Shown here in pieces: positions 1 to 7,278 of a DNA stretch of 64,000 nt. Origin of the DNA: Limnobacter alexandrii. Its GTDB lineage: Bacteria; Pseudomonadota; Gammaproteobacteria; Burkholderiales; Burkholderiaceae_B. The notes under the pieces are model-generated. The model was not told where the DNA came from. It ran no database searches and saw nothing but the letters and a program-made list of their open reading frames with translations. Both the position numbers and the translations under genes were made by a program. The stretch spans positions 372,001 through 436,000 of the forward strand of contig NZ_SWKN01000008.1 in the NCBI RefSeq assembly GCF_005871185.1, read 5' to 3'. The first letter of the stretch is position 1. The number at the start of each line of letters is the position of its first letter.

Positions 1-229
1 ACAGGGAGCAATGGATGTTTGGCTGCCAGGTCATGAACCAATCGGTAGAGAAGGGCAGCATGCCCTTGGGTGGCGATTTCTGCTTGATTTCTTTGTACAG
101 GCGAATCAGGCGTTCACGCGACAGTTGGGTTTCGCTTTCCAGTACTTGCAAGCGTGCATCCAGCTTGATGAGGTCAGAAGCAAGTTTGATTTGGACAGCC
201 TCAGCCATCAAGGATTTAATCTTTGACAT
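1..229 (-). CDS. flhC: Flagellar transcriptional activator FlhC (partial, N-terminal part)
   Basis: The gene runs off the left edge; the first 76 codons are visible. The start ATG lies at 229-227 and is preceded on the minus strand by a GGAGA Shine-Dalgarno about 5 bases away. The N-terminus has the FlhC landmarks [13 protein letters not shown] and, further on, [15 protein letters not shown], which match the enterobacterial family closely. FlhC forms the hetero-hexameric FlhD4C2 activator with FlhD and turns on class II flagellar genes with sigma70. The zinc-binding cysteines of the family lie in the C-terminal part outside the window. It follows flhD by 53 bases, so the two are one operon. 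Confidence 0.93.
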   Translation of the reverse strand, partial: MSKIKSLMAEAVQIKLASDLIKLDARLQVLESETQLSRERLIRLYKEIKQKSPPKGMLPFSTDWFMTWQPNIHCSL

Positions 230-282
230 ATCGTTCTCCAGCGCACCCACAGGTGCATGAACCACGGTTGTTTTAAGTGCGC

Positions 283-600
283 TTAAGCTGCAATTTGGGC
301 ACTGCGGCCAGCCATCAGGATGGCGGCGTGCATGCCCGAAATGGCGCGTTCTTTTCCGTGGTCGGAGAGCAGTTTCCACACGGCAGGGTCTTCGAACCGA
401 ATGCTGCACATGGGCACATTGTTTGCTGCGATGCGCAAAACCTGTGCGGTGGTCAGTTGGTCCAGCAGGTCTGCTGTGTTTTCATCGATGCCCAGGCGAA
501 TGATGGCCTCGGCTTTGTCTTCGTTGATGAGTTGTTTGGCCAGAAGCAGGTAAGATAAATTGGCTTCGCGAATTTGTTCCAGTAGTTCATTTGCTTTCAT
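283..600 (-). CDS. flhD: Flagellar transcriptional activator FlhD
   Basis: The protein has 105 residues, a normal length for FlhD. It carries the family's [12 protein letters not shown] segment, the RLGI motif and a cysteine at residue 65, the position that forms the inter-subunit disulfide in E. coli FlhD. I start at the ATG at 600-598 because a perfect AGGAGG sits 9 bases upstream. Another in-frame ATG nine bases earlier directly abuts that ribosome site, and an earlier one at 630 has none. FlhD4C2 is the master regulator of flagellar class II promoters. flhC follows 53 bases downstream. Confidence 0.94.
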   Translation of the reverse strand: MKANELLEQIREANLSYLLLAKQLINEDKAEAIIRLGIDENTADLLDQLTTAQVLRIAANNVPMCSIRFEDPAVWKLLSDHGKERAISGMHAAILMAGRSAQIAA

Positions 601-794
601 TTTGAACATCCTCCTATTCAAATCAAGCAATCTTTTTCAGAAGGTTTCGACGCTTCCCACAGACATCGATCCCAGTGAATGTATTGTTGATGAACCGCGA
701 AAAAAACTAAGCCATCCAATTGCTGTAAGCGAGATCAGCGAGCAGCCATTGAGCATGTAAGAAGAAACCAGACAACGAGACAGGTGAAACAACA
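601..794. promoter_or_regulatory. Divergent intergenic region flhD / alpha-beta hydrolase
   Basis: These 194 bases hold the promoters for flhDC (leftward) and the hydrolase gene (rightward). The flhD ribosome site AGGAGG is at its left end. I could not pick convincing -35/-10 pairs or a clear operator by eye. Confidence 0.4.
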
Positions 795-1673
795 ATGAGC
801 AATGCGTTTATGAATTGGCTGTGCCGCAAATTGATCGATTCCAAATGCAAACAAATGGGCCTGGTCAAAAGCAGCATCAACACCGTAGACGGGCGCACCG
901 TGTACTTCAAGGGTGGGCAAGGGCCCGACATGGTGTTGGTCCACGGCTTTGGTGCCAACAAGGAAAACTGGCTGGCACTGGCCCCGCGCTTGATGCGCCA
1001 TTACACCGTGTGGATTCCCGACCTGATCGGCTTTGGTGAATCAGACAGGCCCAGCAATGCCCGCTTTAATATTGCCGAGCAGGCCGACCGGGTTGTGCGT
1101 TGGCTGGACGCAGTGGGTGTGAAGAATTTCCATGTGATGGGCAATTCCATGGGGGGCTATTTGGCGGGTGCTTTGGCGGCAAACTTTGAAAACCGGGTTC
1201 TCAGTGCGTGTTTGTTGAACCCCGCGGGTGTGAAGGGTACCGAACACACTGCCATAGGGCGGGCTTTTGCGGATGAAGGCAAAATTATTCTCGCGCCCAC
1301 CAATTTTGAAGAATATGAAAAGGTAGTCGACCTTTGCTTCAACGGAAAAGCGCCGCCCATGCCCGGTTTCATGCGCAAATACTTTGGTCGCATGTCGATC
1401 AAGAACAAAGCTTTGCTTGATCGCGTGTTCATGGAATTCGTGAACCCGGATGCCAATGTGAGTTTGAACGACATGGTGCAGAAAACCACGGTGCCCATGA
1501 TGGTGGTGTGGGGCGATTCAGACCAGTTGGTTCACCCCAGCGGCTTGGCTGTGCTGAAAGAGGCCAAACCCGAGATTGTGGATTTGATGCTTGAAAACAC
1601 TGGCCACTGCCCCATGGTGGACAGGGCCTCGCTGGTGTACAAGGCTCACCTGGAATTCATGCCAGCATCTTGA
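795..1673 (+). CDS. Alpha/beta hydrolase
   Basis: A 292-residue soluble alpha/beta-hydrolase. An oxyanion-hole HGFG is at residues 50-53, the nucleophile elbow GNSMGG places Ser118, a likely acid lies at Asp241 or Asp243 (VWGDSD), and the catalytic His is His271 in NTGHCP. The fold and the cap-like segment at 140-220 resemble meta-cleavage-product hydrolases and esterases, but the substrate cannot be read from the sequence. There is no signal peptide, so it should be cytoplasmic. The 3' end overlaps the convergent amidase gene by 17 bases. It stands alone, so context gives no pathway. Confidence 0.85.
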   Translation: MSNAFMNWLCRKLIDSKCKQMGLVKSSINTVDGRTVYFKGGQGPDMVLVHGFGANKENWLALAPRLMRHYTVWIPDLIGFGESDRPSNARFNIAEQADRVVRWLDAVGVKNFHVMGNSMGGYLAGALAANFENRVLSACLLNPAGVKGTEHTAIGRAFADEGKIILAPTNFEEYEKVVDLCFNGKAPPMPGFMRKYFGRMSIKNKALLDRVFMEFVNPDANVSLNDMVQKTTVPMMVVWGDSDQLVHPSGLAVLKEAKPEIVDLMLENTGHCPMVDRASLVYKAHLEFMPAS

Positions 1674-3084
1674 ATGGTTGGGCTTGCTCAATTTCCAGTG
1701 CAAGCTCAATCAACCGGAATTCATGGCCCATGGCTGCAGCGAAGTGCACGCCCACTGGAATGCCCTCAGTGGTGTGGTGCATGGGCAGGCTGATGGCTGG
1801 CGCGCCGGCCACGTTTTGTGCGGCGGTGAAGGATGCAAAGTTAAGCAGTCTTTCACGGGCCTGCTCAAAAGGCAGATCAAGTCCCAGGTAACCGAGCGGC
1901 GGTGCGGGCTGGCCCAGTGTGGGGCTCAGTAGTACATCAAGGTCGGTAAACGCAGTGGCATATTGGGCTTCAAACTGGTAAAGCCTGCGCAAGGCAAAGG
2001 GAAACTTCAGCAAATTGCGCGTGAAGTGTCTGGCCAAGCCGTGGGTGAGGGGCTCAAGCTTGCTTGTGTCCATTTGCCGGTCCACTGCCAATTTTCCAAG
2101 GTGTGAAATAGATGCAGCCAGCATGCCCCAGTACAACAAAAAATCATCGGCAAACTGGGCGCTAATCGGTACCTGAATTTCCTGCACCTCATGGCCCAGC
2201 TCTTCACACAAAGCAGCGGCTTTGTGCACGGCCTCGACGCAGGCGGCATCGGTTTCGTGGCCAGAAATTTTCTGCGTGAACATGCCAATTTTCAGGCGTT
2301 TGCGGCCCGGAGCTGTGATGTGCCCCAGTGGTGGCAAGGTGGGGTTTTTGTAGTGCTCTTCGGCCAAAGCGAAAAATGCGGCGGTGTCGCGGACGCTGCG
2401 CGATACGATCCCGTCGCTGACAATGTTGATCGGCAGGCTTTTGGCCATTTCATTCATGGCCAGTCGCCCACGGCTGGGTTTTAAACCCACCAAGCCGCAA
2501 CAGGCCGCAGGAATGCGGATAGAGCCGCCACCATCATTGGCATGGGCAATGGGAACCACACCCGCAGCCACCAGGGCCGCTGAGCCGCCCGAGGAGCCAC
2601 CCGTGCTGTGCCCGGTGTTCCAGGGATTGTGCGCGGGTTCCGCTTTGCTGTACTCCGTGGTGGCGGTTAAACCAAATTCAGGTAGTTTGGTTTTACCCAG
2701 CAGCACCACACCGGTGTCAATTATTTGCTGTGCCACCGCACTGGTGTGTTGCTTCGCCATGGCTGGCATGGCCGCGGAGCCATGCTGCGTGGGCAAACCT
2801 TGCAAATCCAGATTGTCTTTCAAAAATCCCGGTATGCCTTGAAATGCCCTGAAGTTGCCCACTTCATCGTAAAAACGCGCTTGGGCCAGTGCAGCTTCCT
2901 CTTGAAGGCACACCGTGGCATGAAGCGCCGGGTTGACCTGTTCAAGTCGTTGAAAGGCGGCTTGCACCAGTGCTGTTGCACTGGTGTCCCCGCGTTGAAG
3001 TTGTTCGGCCAGGGCCACTGCATCGTGATGACCCAAGGCATCGGCATGGTTAAATGCATGCACTTGTGAAAGCTTAATCGTCAT
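1657..3084 (-). CDS. Amidase-signature family amidase
   Basis: About 475 residues from the ATG at 3084. An in-frame start 57 bases further upstream (3141) is possible but would overlap the region of the divergent gene. The Ser-cisSer-Lys triad is visible: Lys89 in FLKDN, Ser164 in TGGSSGGS, and nucleophile Ser188 in DGGGSIRIPA. This family hydrolyses amides, including aryl amides, short aliphatic amides and glutamine in GatA. Linkage to gatBC is absent, so this is a stand-alone amidase of unknown substrate rather than GatA. No signal peptide is seen. The ribosome site is weak. It is convergent with the alpha/beta hydrolase, overlapping by 17 bases. Confidence 0.85.
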   Translation of the reverse strand: MTIKLSQVHAFNHADALGHHDAVALAEQLQRGDTSATALVQAAFQRLEQVNPALHATVCLQEEAALAQARFYDEVGNFRAFQGIPGFLKDNLDLQGLPTQHGSAAMPAMAKQHTSAVAQQIIDTGVVLLGKTKLPEFGLTATTEYSKAEPAHNPWNTGHSTGGSSGGSAALVAAGVVPIAHANDGGGSIRIPAACCGLVGLKPSRGRLAMNEMAKSLPINIVSDGIVSRSVRDTAAFFALAEEHYKNPTLPPLGHITAPGRKRLKIGMFTQKISGHETDAACVEAVHKAAALCEELGHEVQEIQVPISAQFADDFLLYWGMLAASISHLGKLAVDRQMDTSKLEPLTHGLARHFTRNLLKFPFALRRLYQFEAQYATAFTDLDVLLSPTLGQPAPPLGYLGLDLPFEQARERLLNFASFTAAQNVAGAPAISLPMHHTTEGIPVGVHFAAAMGHEFRLIELALEIEQAQPFKMLA

Positions 3085-3162
3085 TGTTGTTGGTCTTTGG
3101 TTGGCTGTCTCTGGCTTCAGTCTAAAATGAAAAATCTGCACAGTTCACCGGCTTTGCCCCAC

Positions 3163-3564
3163 ATGGTCCAAAAAAATAAATCACTGCTGTGCCCTTGTGG
3201 CAGGGGCAGCTACCAAGCCTGCTGCCAACCTTTCCATCTCAACGCGGCACTGGCCCCCACGGCGGAGGCCCTGATGCGTTCGCGCTACAGCGCATACGCC
3301 ATGGGTCTAGGTGACTATGTGTTGTCAACCTGGCATGTCAGCACGCGCCCCAAGCAGCTGGACTTGCAGCATGAACTTGCGCAGGGGAAATGGCTGGGCC
3401 TGAATGTGAAGGGGCATTGGCCACAAGGCAGCAAAGCCGAAGTGGAGTTTGTGGCACGTTACAAGCCCAGCAATGGGCCAGCCAGCCGGCTGCACGAGCG
3501 CAGCCGCTTTGTGCTGGAAGAAGGGCGATGGTTTTACGTGGACGGTGATTTATTTTCGACCTGA
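3163..3564 (+). CDS. SEC-C motif protein, YchJ / UPF0225 family
   Basis: A protein of 133 residues from ATG 3163; an alternative ATG at 3127 would add 12. It opens with the zinc-binding SEC-C motif CPCGRGSYQACCQ, with Cys10, Cys12, Cys19 and Cys20, followed by the RSRYSAYAMGLGDYVLSTW segment typical of the YchJ family, which has an NTF2-like fold. I prefer the later start because the E. coli homologue has the motif almost at its N-terminus; neither start has a good ribosome site. The molecular function of the family is unknown. It is divergent from the amidase. Confidence 0.8.
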   Translation: MVQKNKSLLCPCGRGSYQACCQPFHLNAALAPTAEALMRSRYSAYAMGLGDYVLSTWHVSTRPKQLDLQHELAQGKWLGLNVKGHWPQGSKAEVEFVARYKPSNGPASRLHERSRFVLEEGRWFYVDGDLFST

Positions 3565-3582
3565 AAAATTTAACAAACAGCC

Positions 3583-3609
3583 CTTGAAATTTTCCGGGGT
3601 GGCACATAA
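3583..3609 (+). promoter_or_regulatory. Candidate sigma32 (heat-shock) promoter of the hsp20 gene
   Basis: A perfect sigma32 -35 element CTTGAAA is at 3583-3589. After a 12-base spacer comes GCACATAA at 3602-3609, a partial match to the heat-shock -10 consensus CCCCATNT (4 of 7 defined positions). Transcription would begin near 3616, giving a leader of about 75 bases. The next gene is a small heat-shock protein, which fits. Confidence 0.6.
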
Positions 3610-3614
3610 ATCGG

Positions 3615-3690
3615 GTGTGTGGGAAATGTCTCTGTGAGAGTTTCCGCACACTTTGAACAACTGATTTTTTGCTTCTCAGGAGAATGAATC
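3615..3690 (+). promoter_or_regulatory. ROSE-like RNA thermometer in the hsp20 leader
   Basis: The leader can form two hairpins. The first (3615-3651) has arms GTGTG/CACAC, GGAAA/TTTCC and TCTC/GAGA with small internal loops. The second has TGCT at 3670-3673, a four-base loop, and AGGA at 3678-3681, which is part of the Shine-Dalgarno. That pairing is U-A, G-G, C-G, U-A, the arrangement known from ROSE elements, where a UYGCU stretch masks AGGA through an unusual G-G pair. The site lies 9-13 bases before the hsp20 ATG. This is pattern matching without energy calculation. Confidence 0.6.
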
Positions 3691-4164
3691 ATGGCAACAA
3701 TCGACCTTACCCCTTTGTACCGCAGCACCATTGGTTTCGACCGCATGGCCAGTATTCTGGATGCCGCAATGCGTGCGGACACTTCAACTGGTTACCCTCC
3801 CTACAACATTGAAGCACTGGAAGAAAACCGCTATCAAATCAGTGTGGCTGTGGCTGGTTTCGACGACAAAGAGCTTGAACTTGAAGTGGAGCGTGGCGTG
3901 CTGACCGTACGTGGCCGCAAAGCCGATGAAGAGGGCAAACAATACCTGCACAAGGGCATCGCGTTTCGCAGTTTCGAGCGCAAGTTTAACCTGGCTGACT
4001 ATGTGCAAGTGGAGGGTGCAAACTTGAAAAATGGTTTGCTGGTGGTTGAATTGCGCAAGGTGATTCCTGAGCAAATGAAAGTGCGTCGAATCCCGATTGG
4101 TGAAACCAATCTTCGAACCATCGAGGCCAGCGAGTCGAAGGACGACAAGCAAGCCGCCGCGTAA
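3691..4164 (+). CDS. Small heat-shock protein, Hsp20 / IbpA family
   Basis: A 157-residue alpha-crystallin-domain chaperone. The domain runs from about residue 37 (YNIEALEENRYQISVAVAGF) to about 130 and includes the conserved GVLTVRGRK and the late LKNGLLVVELRK strand. The start YRSTIGFDRM is typical of the IbpA/HspA class that includes Bradyrhizobium ROSE-controlled genes. It holds unfolding proteins for refolding by DnaK and ClpB. Expression is probably controlled twice, by the sigma32-like promoter at 3583-3609 and by the RNA thermometer in the leader. The ribosome site AGGAG lies at 3678-3682. It is monocistronic, followed by a strong terminator. Confidence 0.93.
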   Translation: MATIDLTPLYRSTIGFDRMASILDAAMRADTSTGYPPYNIEALEENRYQISVAVAGFDDKELELEVERGVLTVRGRKADEEGKQYLHKGIAFRSFERKFNLADYVQVEGANLKNGLLVVELRKVIPEQMKVRRIPIGETNLRTIEASESKDDKQAAA

Positions 4165-4189
4165 ATTACACAGCGATTCGCGCATTGCA

Positions 4190-4218
4190 AAAAAAAGCAG
4201 CCATTGGCTGCTTTTTTT
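4190..4218 (+). terminator. Rho-independent terminator after hsp20
   Basis: A perfect 7-base-pair stem AGCAGCC/GGCTGCT (4196-4202 and 4206-4212) with a 3-base loop is followed by seven T. An A-run lies on the left flank, so it could also work leftward. Confidence 0.9.
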
Positions 4219-4255
4219 ATGTTTAAACTGAAAGCCTTCAGTTCACCACGAATGA

Positions 4256-4963
4256 GTGCGCATGCCCAGGGCTTATCTTCTTTCTGATCGCGCCATCCAG
4301 ATCGACTGGAACACCGGTCATTCAGCCTCCGGGAAACTCACTTCTGCCAGTGAACTGGCAGTGCTGCGGCAGGAATTGATGGACACCATTGAGCTTTTGG
4401 CTTTACCCGCATGCCAGTGTGTTCAAGCGGATCAATCGCTGACGGTCTTGTTTGCCAATTCCATGTTTGCCAACAGGCAGAGTGAATCGCTGCTTGATCA
4501 AATTCACCGAATCGTTCCGAAACTTGGGAACAGCAGGCAGGCAGCACAACAAGCCGGCCGCCACCATCAAATTGTGGTGAATTACGGGGGTGTGGCCGGG
4601 CAAGACCTTGAGTGGTTGGCCAGGCAAACCGGGTTAAGCCCCGCTGAGGTCATAGACCTGCATTGCAGTGCCACCTACACCGTTCAGTTTCTGGGTTTTT
4701 TGCCCGGCTTTGCTTACCTTACCGGTTTGCCCAAGCCACTTCAGTTTGCGCGTCGGGAAACACCGCGCCCACGCGTGCCGCCGGGTACTTTGGCCATTGG
4801 CGCCCACTATTGTGCGGTATACCCCTGGGAAAGCCCCGGTGGGTGGCATTTGTTGGGGCATGTGGAGCAGGTGCTTTTTGATCCTGAACGCACCGATGAG
4901 GAAGGGCAGTCACTTTTCAAGGCCGGTGACACGGTGCAATTCATTCGGGCTGATCATGCTTAA
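4256..4963 (+). CDS. pxpB: 5-oxoprolinase subunit PxpB (KipI family)
   Basis: A 235-residue protein starting at GTG 4256 (or ATG 4262). It has the carboxyltransferase-like KipI domain with the family block VQFLGFLPGFAYLTGLP, then PRPRVPPGTLAIG and ESPGGWHLLG. With PxpC and PxpA it makes the ATP-dependent enzyme that opens 5-oxoproline (pyroglutamate) to glutamate, which removes a spontaneous glutamine breakdown product. The Bacillus homologue KipI also inhibits kinase KinA, but the linkage to pxpC and pxpA points to oxoprolinase. Its stop overlaps the pxpC start by 8 bases. Confidence 0.9.
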   Translation: MRMPRAYLLSDRAIQIDWNTGHSASGKLTSASELAVLRQELMDTIELLALPACQCVQADQSLTVLFANSMFANRQSESLLDQIHRIVPKLGNSRQAAQQAGRHHQIVVNYGGVAGQDLEWLARQTGLSPAEVIDLHCSATYTVQFLGFLPGFAYLTGLPKPLQFARRETPRPRVPPGTLAIGAHYCAVYPWESPGGWHLLGHVEQVLFDPERTDEEGQSLFKAGDTVQFIRADHA

Positions 4964-5930
4964 AGTGGTCAAGGCACAAGGGCAGGGCATTGTCAGCGAT
5001 TCGGGTCGCTGGGGCTACCAGCACGAGGGCGTACCAATTGGGGGTGTGCTCGATGAATTTTCATACCGCTTGGGCAACCTGGCACTGGGCAATCCCGACA
5101 ATGCGGCCTGTCTGGAGCTGATGGGGCAATTTGATTTCGTATGCGCCAAACCATGCCGTGTGTTGTTTGCAAACCGGGGCGCTCAGGCCTTTTTGAACGG
5201 CAAACCCCTGCTGTGTGGGCAACTTGTGGTCTTGCAAGAAGGCGATTTGCTGCGCACAAGGCCGCCGCACCTGGGCTTTTGGAATTTGCTGTGCGTGCAG
5301 GGTGGCGTCGATGTGCCGGAAATCATGGGTTCTCGCAGCACATGCCTTTCTGCTGGTTTTGGGGGCTTTCAGGGCAGGGCCTTGCAAGTTGGGGATGAAT
5401 TACACTTTGGCCGGCAATTCACCAGCTGCATACAGGCGGGAATCCGCCTGGCCATGCCTTTGGCCCGCTCTGAACATTCAAGCCAACTGACACTTCATCT
5501 GCTGCCGGGGCCAGAGTATTTTGAGCTGACTGAGAATTCTCAATACCTGCTGGCCCATCAGCTTTTCAGGCTGGGAATGCAAAGCAGCCGAATGGGGTAC
5601 CGTCTGGAGGGCTCTGAACACCCACTGTCGCTCAAGCAAGCGGTGTCCTTGCGCTCACATGCCGTGCACCCCGGGCTGGTGCAGCTTCCACCCAGCGGGC
5701 AGGTGGTGGTGCTGTTGTCTGAAGCCCAGGTCACTGGTGGTTACCCGCGCCTTGGCAGTGTACTGTCTTGCGACCTCTGGAAATTGTCTCAACTGGGGGC
5801 CGGAGAAAGCGTAAGCTGGGTAATGGTGGATGAAACGCGGGCGATGCACTTGCAGGCCAGGCATGAACATGACCGCAAGCGTTTTGAATACGCAATTGAA
5901 TGCAACAAGGCAATTGGCAATGTGGATTAA
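4956..5930 (+). CDS. pxpC: 5-oxoprolinase subunit PxpC (KipA / biotin-dependent carboxyltransferase-like)
   Basis: A 324-residue protein. I start at ATG 4956, giving MLKVVKAQGQGIVSDSGR, the normal N-terminus of the family; the frame is open further upstream but only as read-through of pxpB in another frame. Family features are GYQHEGVPIGGVLDEFSYRLGN near residue 22, SSRMGYRLEG near residue 208, and the C-terminal VLLSEAQVTGGYPRLG. It belongs to the allophanate-hydrolase subunit 2 fold. It pairs with PxpB. Overlaps of 8 bases upstream and 11 bases downstream show tight translational coupling. Confidence 0.9.
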   Translation: MLKVVKAQGQGIVSDSGRWGYQHEGVPIGGVLDEFSYRLGNLALGNPDNAACLELMGQFDFVCAKPCRVLFANRGAQAFLNGKPLLCGQLVVLQEGDLLRTRPPHLGFWNLLCVQGGVDVPEIMGSRSTCLSAGFGGFQGRALQVGDELHFGRQFTSCIQAGIRLAMPLARSEHSSQLTLHLLPGPEYFELTENSQYLLAHQLFRLGMQSSRMGYRLEGSEHPLSLKQAVSLRSHAVHPGLVQLPPSGQVVVLLSEAQVTGGYPRLGSVLSCDLWKLSQLGAGESVSWVMVDETRAMHLQARHEHDRKRFEYAIECNKAIGNVD

Positions 5931-6654
5931 TGCAGATTTGGGTGAAGGTTGCGCCCACGATGAAGACCTGTTCAAGATCATCGATTGGGCCAACATTGCT
6001 TGCGGCGGGCATGCTGGCGATGAGCACAGCATACGCCTGGCCTGTATGCTGGCGCTTGAACATGGCGTGCAGGTGGGGGCGCACCCCAGTTACCCGGACC
6101 GAACCGGGTTTGGTCGCCAAAAGCCAATGAGCCCGCCCGCACAGTTGCTGGGTGACTTAAAACGACAAATGGAATTGTTCGAAAGCATCGCCACGAAACT
6201 AGGGTGTTCGCCAGCCCATTTCAAGCCCCATGGTCAGCTTTACAACGACGCTGCCTTTCAGCCCGCCGAGGCGGAAATATTGATCGATTTGGCCCGCGCT
6301 TTTCCACACCTGAAATTGCTGGCCTTGGCTGAAAGCCCATTGGTGGCTTGGGCCCGTTCTGCCGGTGTTGAGGTGGTTGAGGAGGCTTTCCCGGATCGGG
6401 CGTATTTAAGTACAGGTGCTCTTGCACCCCGAAGCCAGGTTGGTGCTGTGCTTCACGATCCCCTTCAGGTGAAAGCCCAGGCGGCTTTGATTCTTCGGGG
6501 TGGGCCATTGAAATGCCTGGATGGCTCTAGCCGTGTGGTTAGCGCACAAACGCTGTGTGTGCATGGCGACAGTGCGCAGGCTTTGGACAATGCAAAAGCG
6601 GTTCGGGCAGCAATCACCGAACACGAACAAGACATGTTTAACGGCGCAGACTGA
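5920..6654 (+). CDS. pxpA: 5-oxoprolinase subunit PxpA (LamB/YcsF family)
   Basis: A 244-residue protein, the same length as E. coli PxpA. I place the start at ATG 5920, inside the end of pxpC, because it puts the conserved NADLGEG motif at residues 4-10, with an AAGG 9 bases upstream. Upstream in-frame ATGs at 5863 and 5869 would add a tail absent from the family. Conserved blocks are NIACGGHAGD, VGAHPSYPDRTGFGR and HFKPHGQLYN, metal- and substrate-site segments of this TIM-barrel-like family. It completes the pxpBCA operon. Confidence 0.92.
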   Translation: MWINADLGEGCAHDEDLFKIIDWANIACGGHAGDEHSIRLACMLALEHGVQVGAHPSYPDRTGFGRQKPMSPPAQLLGDLKRQMELFESIATKLGCSPAHFKPHGQLYNDAAFQPAEAEILIDLARAFPHLKLLALAESPLVAWARSAGVEVVEEAFPDRAYLSTGALAPRSQVGAVLHDPLQVKAQAALILRGGPLKCLDGSSRVVSAQTLCVHGDSAQALDNAKAVRAAITEHEQDMFNGAD

Positions 6655-7167
6655 TCAATATCCAGTATTGATTTCCGGGATAGGCAGGGTAATGTGGTCG
6701 GGCACACCGGCCACAGGTACAAAACGCACATTCAAGGGTGCCAGGCCGTGTTTGGCGCGCGCCTGGTTGCAACGTGGGTTCAGTTCGCCTTGGGCATCAA
6801 ATACATCGTACTCACGGCAGGGCGAGGGGCGGTTCTCGTAAATGGTGCAGCTGACTGACTCACCGATATTGCCTGCCAGTGCAATGCAGCGCGGCTTGGC
6901 TTGCGAGCTTCCTTTCATGCAACTGCGGTAAAGGTTCATTTGCTCGGTTAGTTCAACCGGCACCACACCACCTTCAGCTGCTGTGGTTTCTCCCCAATAA
7001 AAGCTGATCCGGAAGGTCGAGCAGCACACGCCGCAGCTTTGGCACAGAGCTTCAACGCCGGTGCCGTCGACAATAATTGTGGTGGGATTTGACTGCAATT
7101 TAACCTCGGAAAAGAACAGCCATTGGGGGAGTTGCGCGAATATATTCCTGGCACAGACGCAAAGCAA
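6655..7167 (-). CDS. YkgJ-family cysteine-cluster protein
   Basis: Up to 170 residues. The core has the YkgJ/UPF0153 pattern of cysteines: CQSCGVCC, then C-x7/8-C pairs ending in RPSPCREYDVF and NPRCNQARAKHGL. The family is predicted to bind zinc or an iron-sulfur cluster; its biochemical role is not established. The start is unsure. The ATG at 7167 gives a 23-residue N-terminal tail unlike the family, while a TTG at 7098 has GAGG 5 bases upstream and begins LQSNPTT, so it may be the true start. It is convergent and abutting with pxpA. Confidence 0.75.
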   Translation of the reverse strand: MLCVCARNIFAQLPQWLFFSEVKLQSNPTTIIVDGTGVEALCQSCGVCCSTFRISFYWGETTAAEGGVVPVELTEQMNLYRSCMKGSSQAKPRCIALAGNIGESVSCTIYENRPSPCREYDVFDAQGELNPRCNQARAKHGLAPLNVRFVPVAGVPDHITLPIPEINTGY

Positions 7168-7278
7168 GCACTATTTTCAGGGGACGTCGTTTGGAAGAAA
7201 CAAGCTTTTTGTAAGGCGCTGAGGCTACAATAGGGAAAACCATTATAAAAACCATTTAGCCCAGCAAATGGAGAGACT

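Noticed and set aside
1657-1673. Possible fusion or frameshift where the alpha/beta hydrolase and the amidase overlap
   Set aside because: They are on opposite strands and both end normally; a 17-base convergent overlap is ordinary.
1657-3084. Calling this gene GatA
   Set aside because: gatB and gatC are absent from the neighbourhood, and the amidase signature alone does not identify the tRNA amidotransferase subunit.
4668-4955. N-terminal extension of pxpC by 96 codons
   Set aside because: It lies entirely within pxpB in another frame; ATG 4956 gives the conserved N-terminus.
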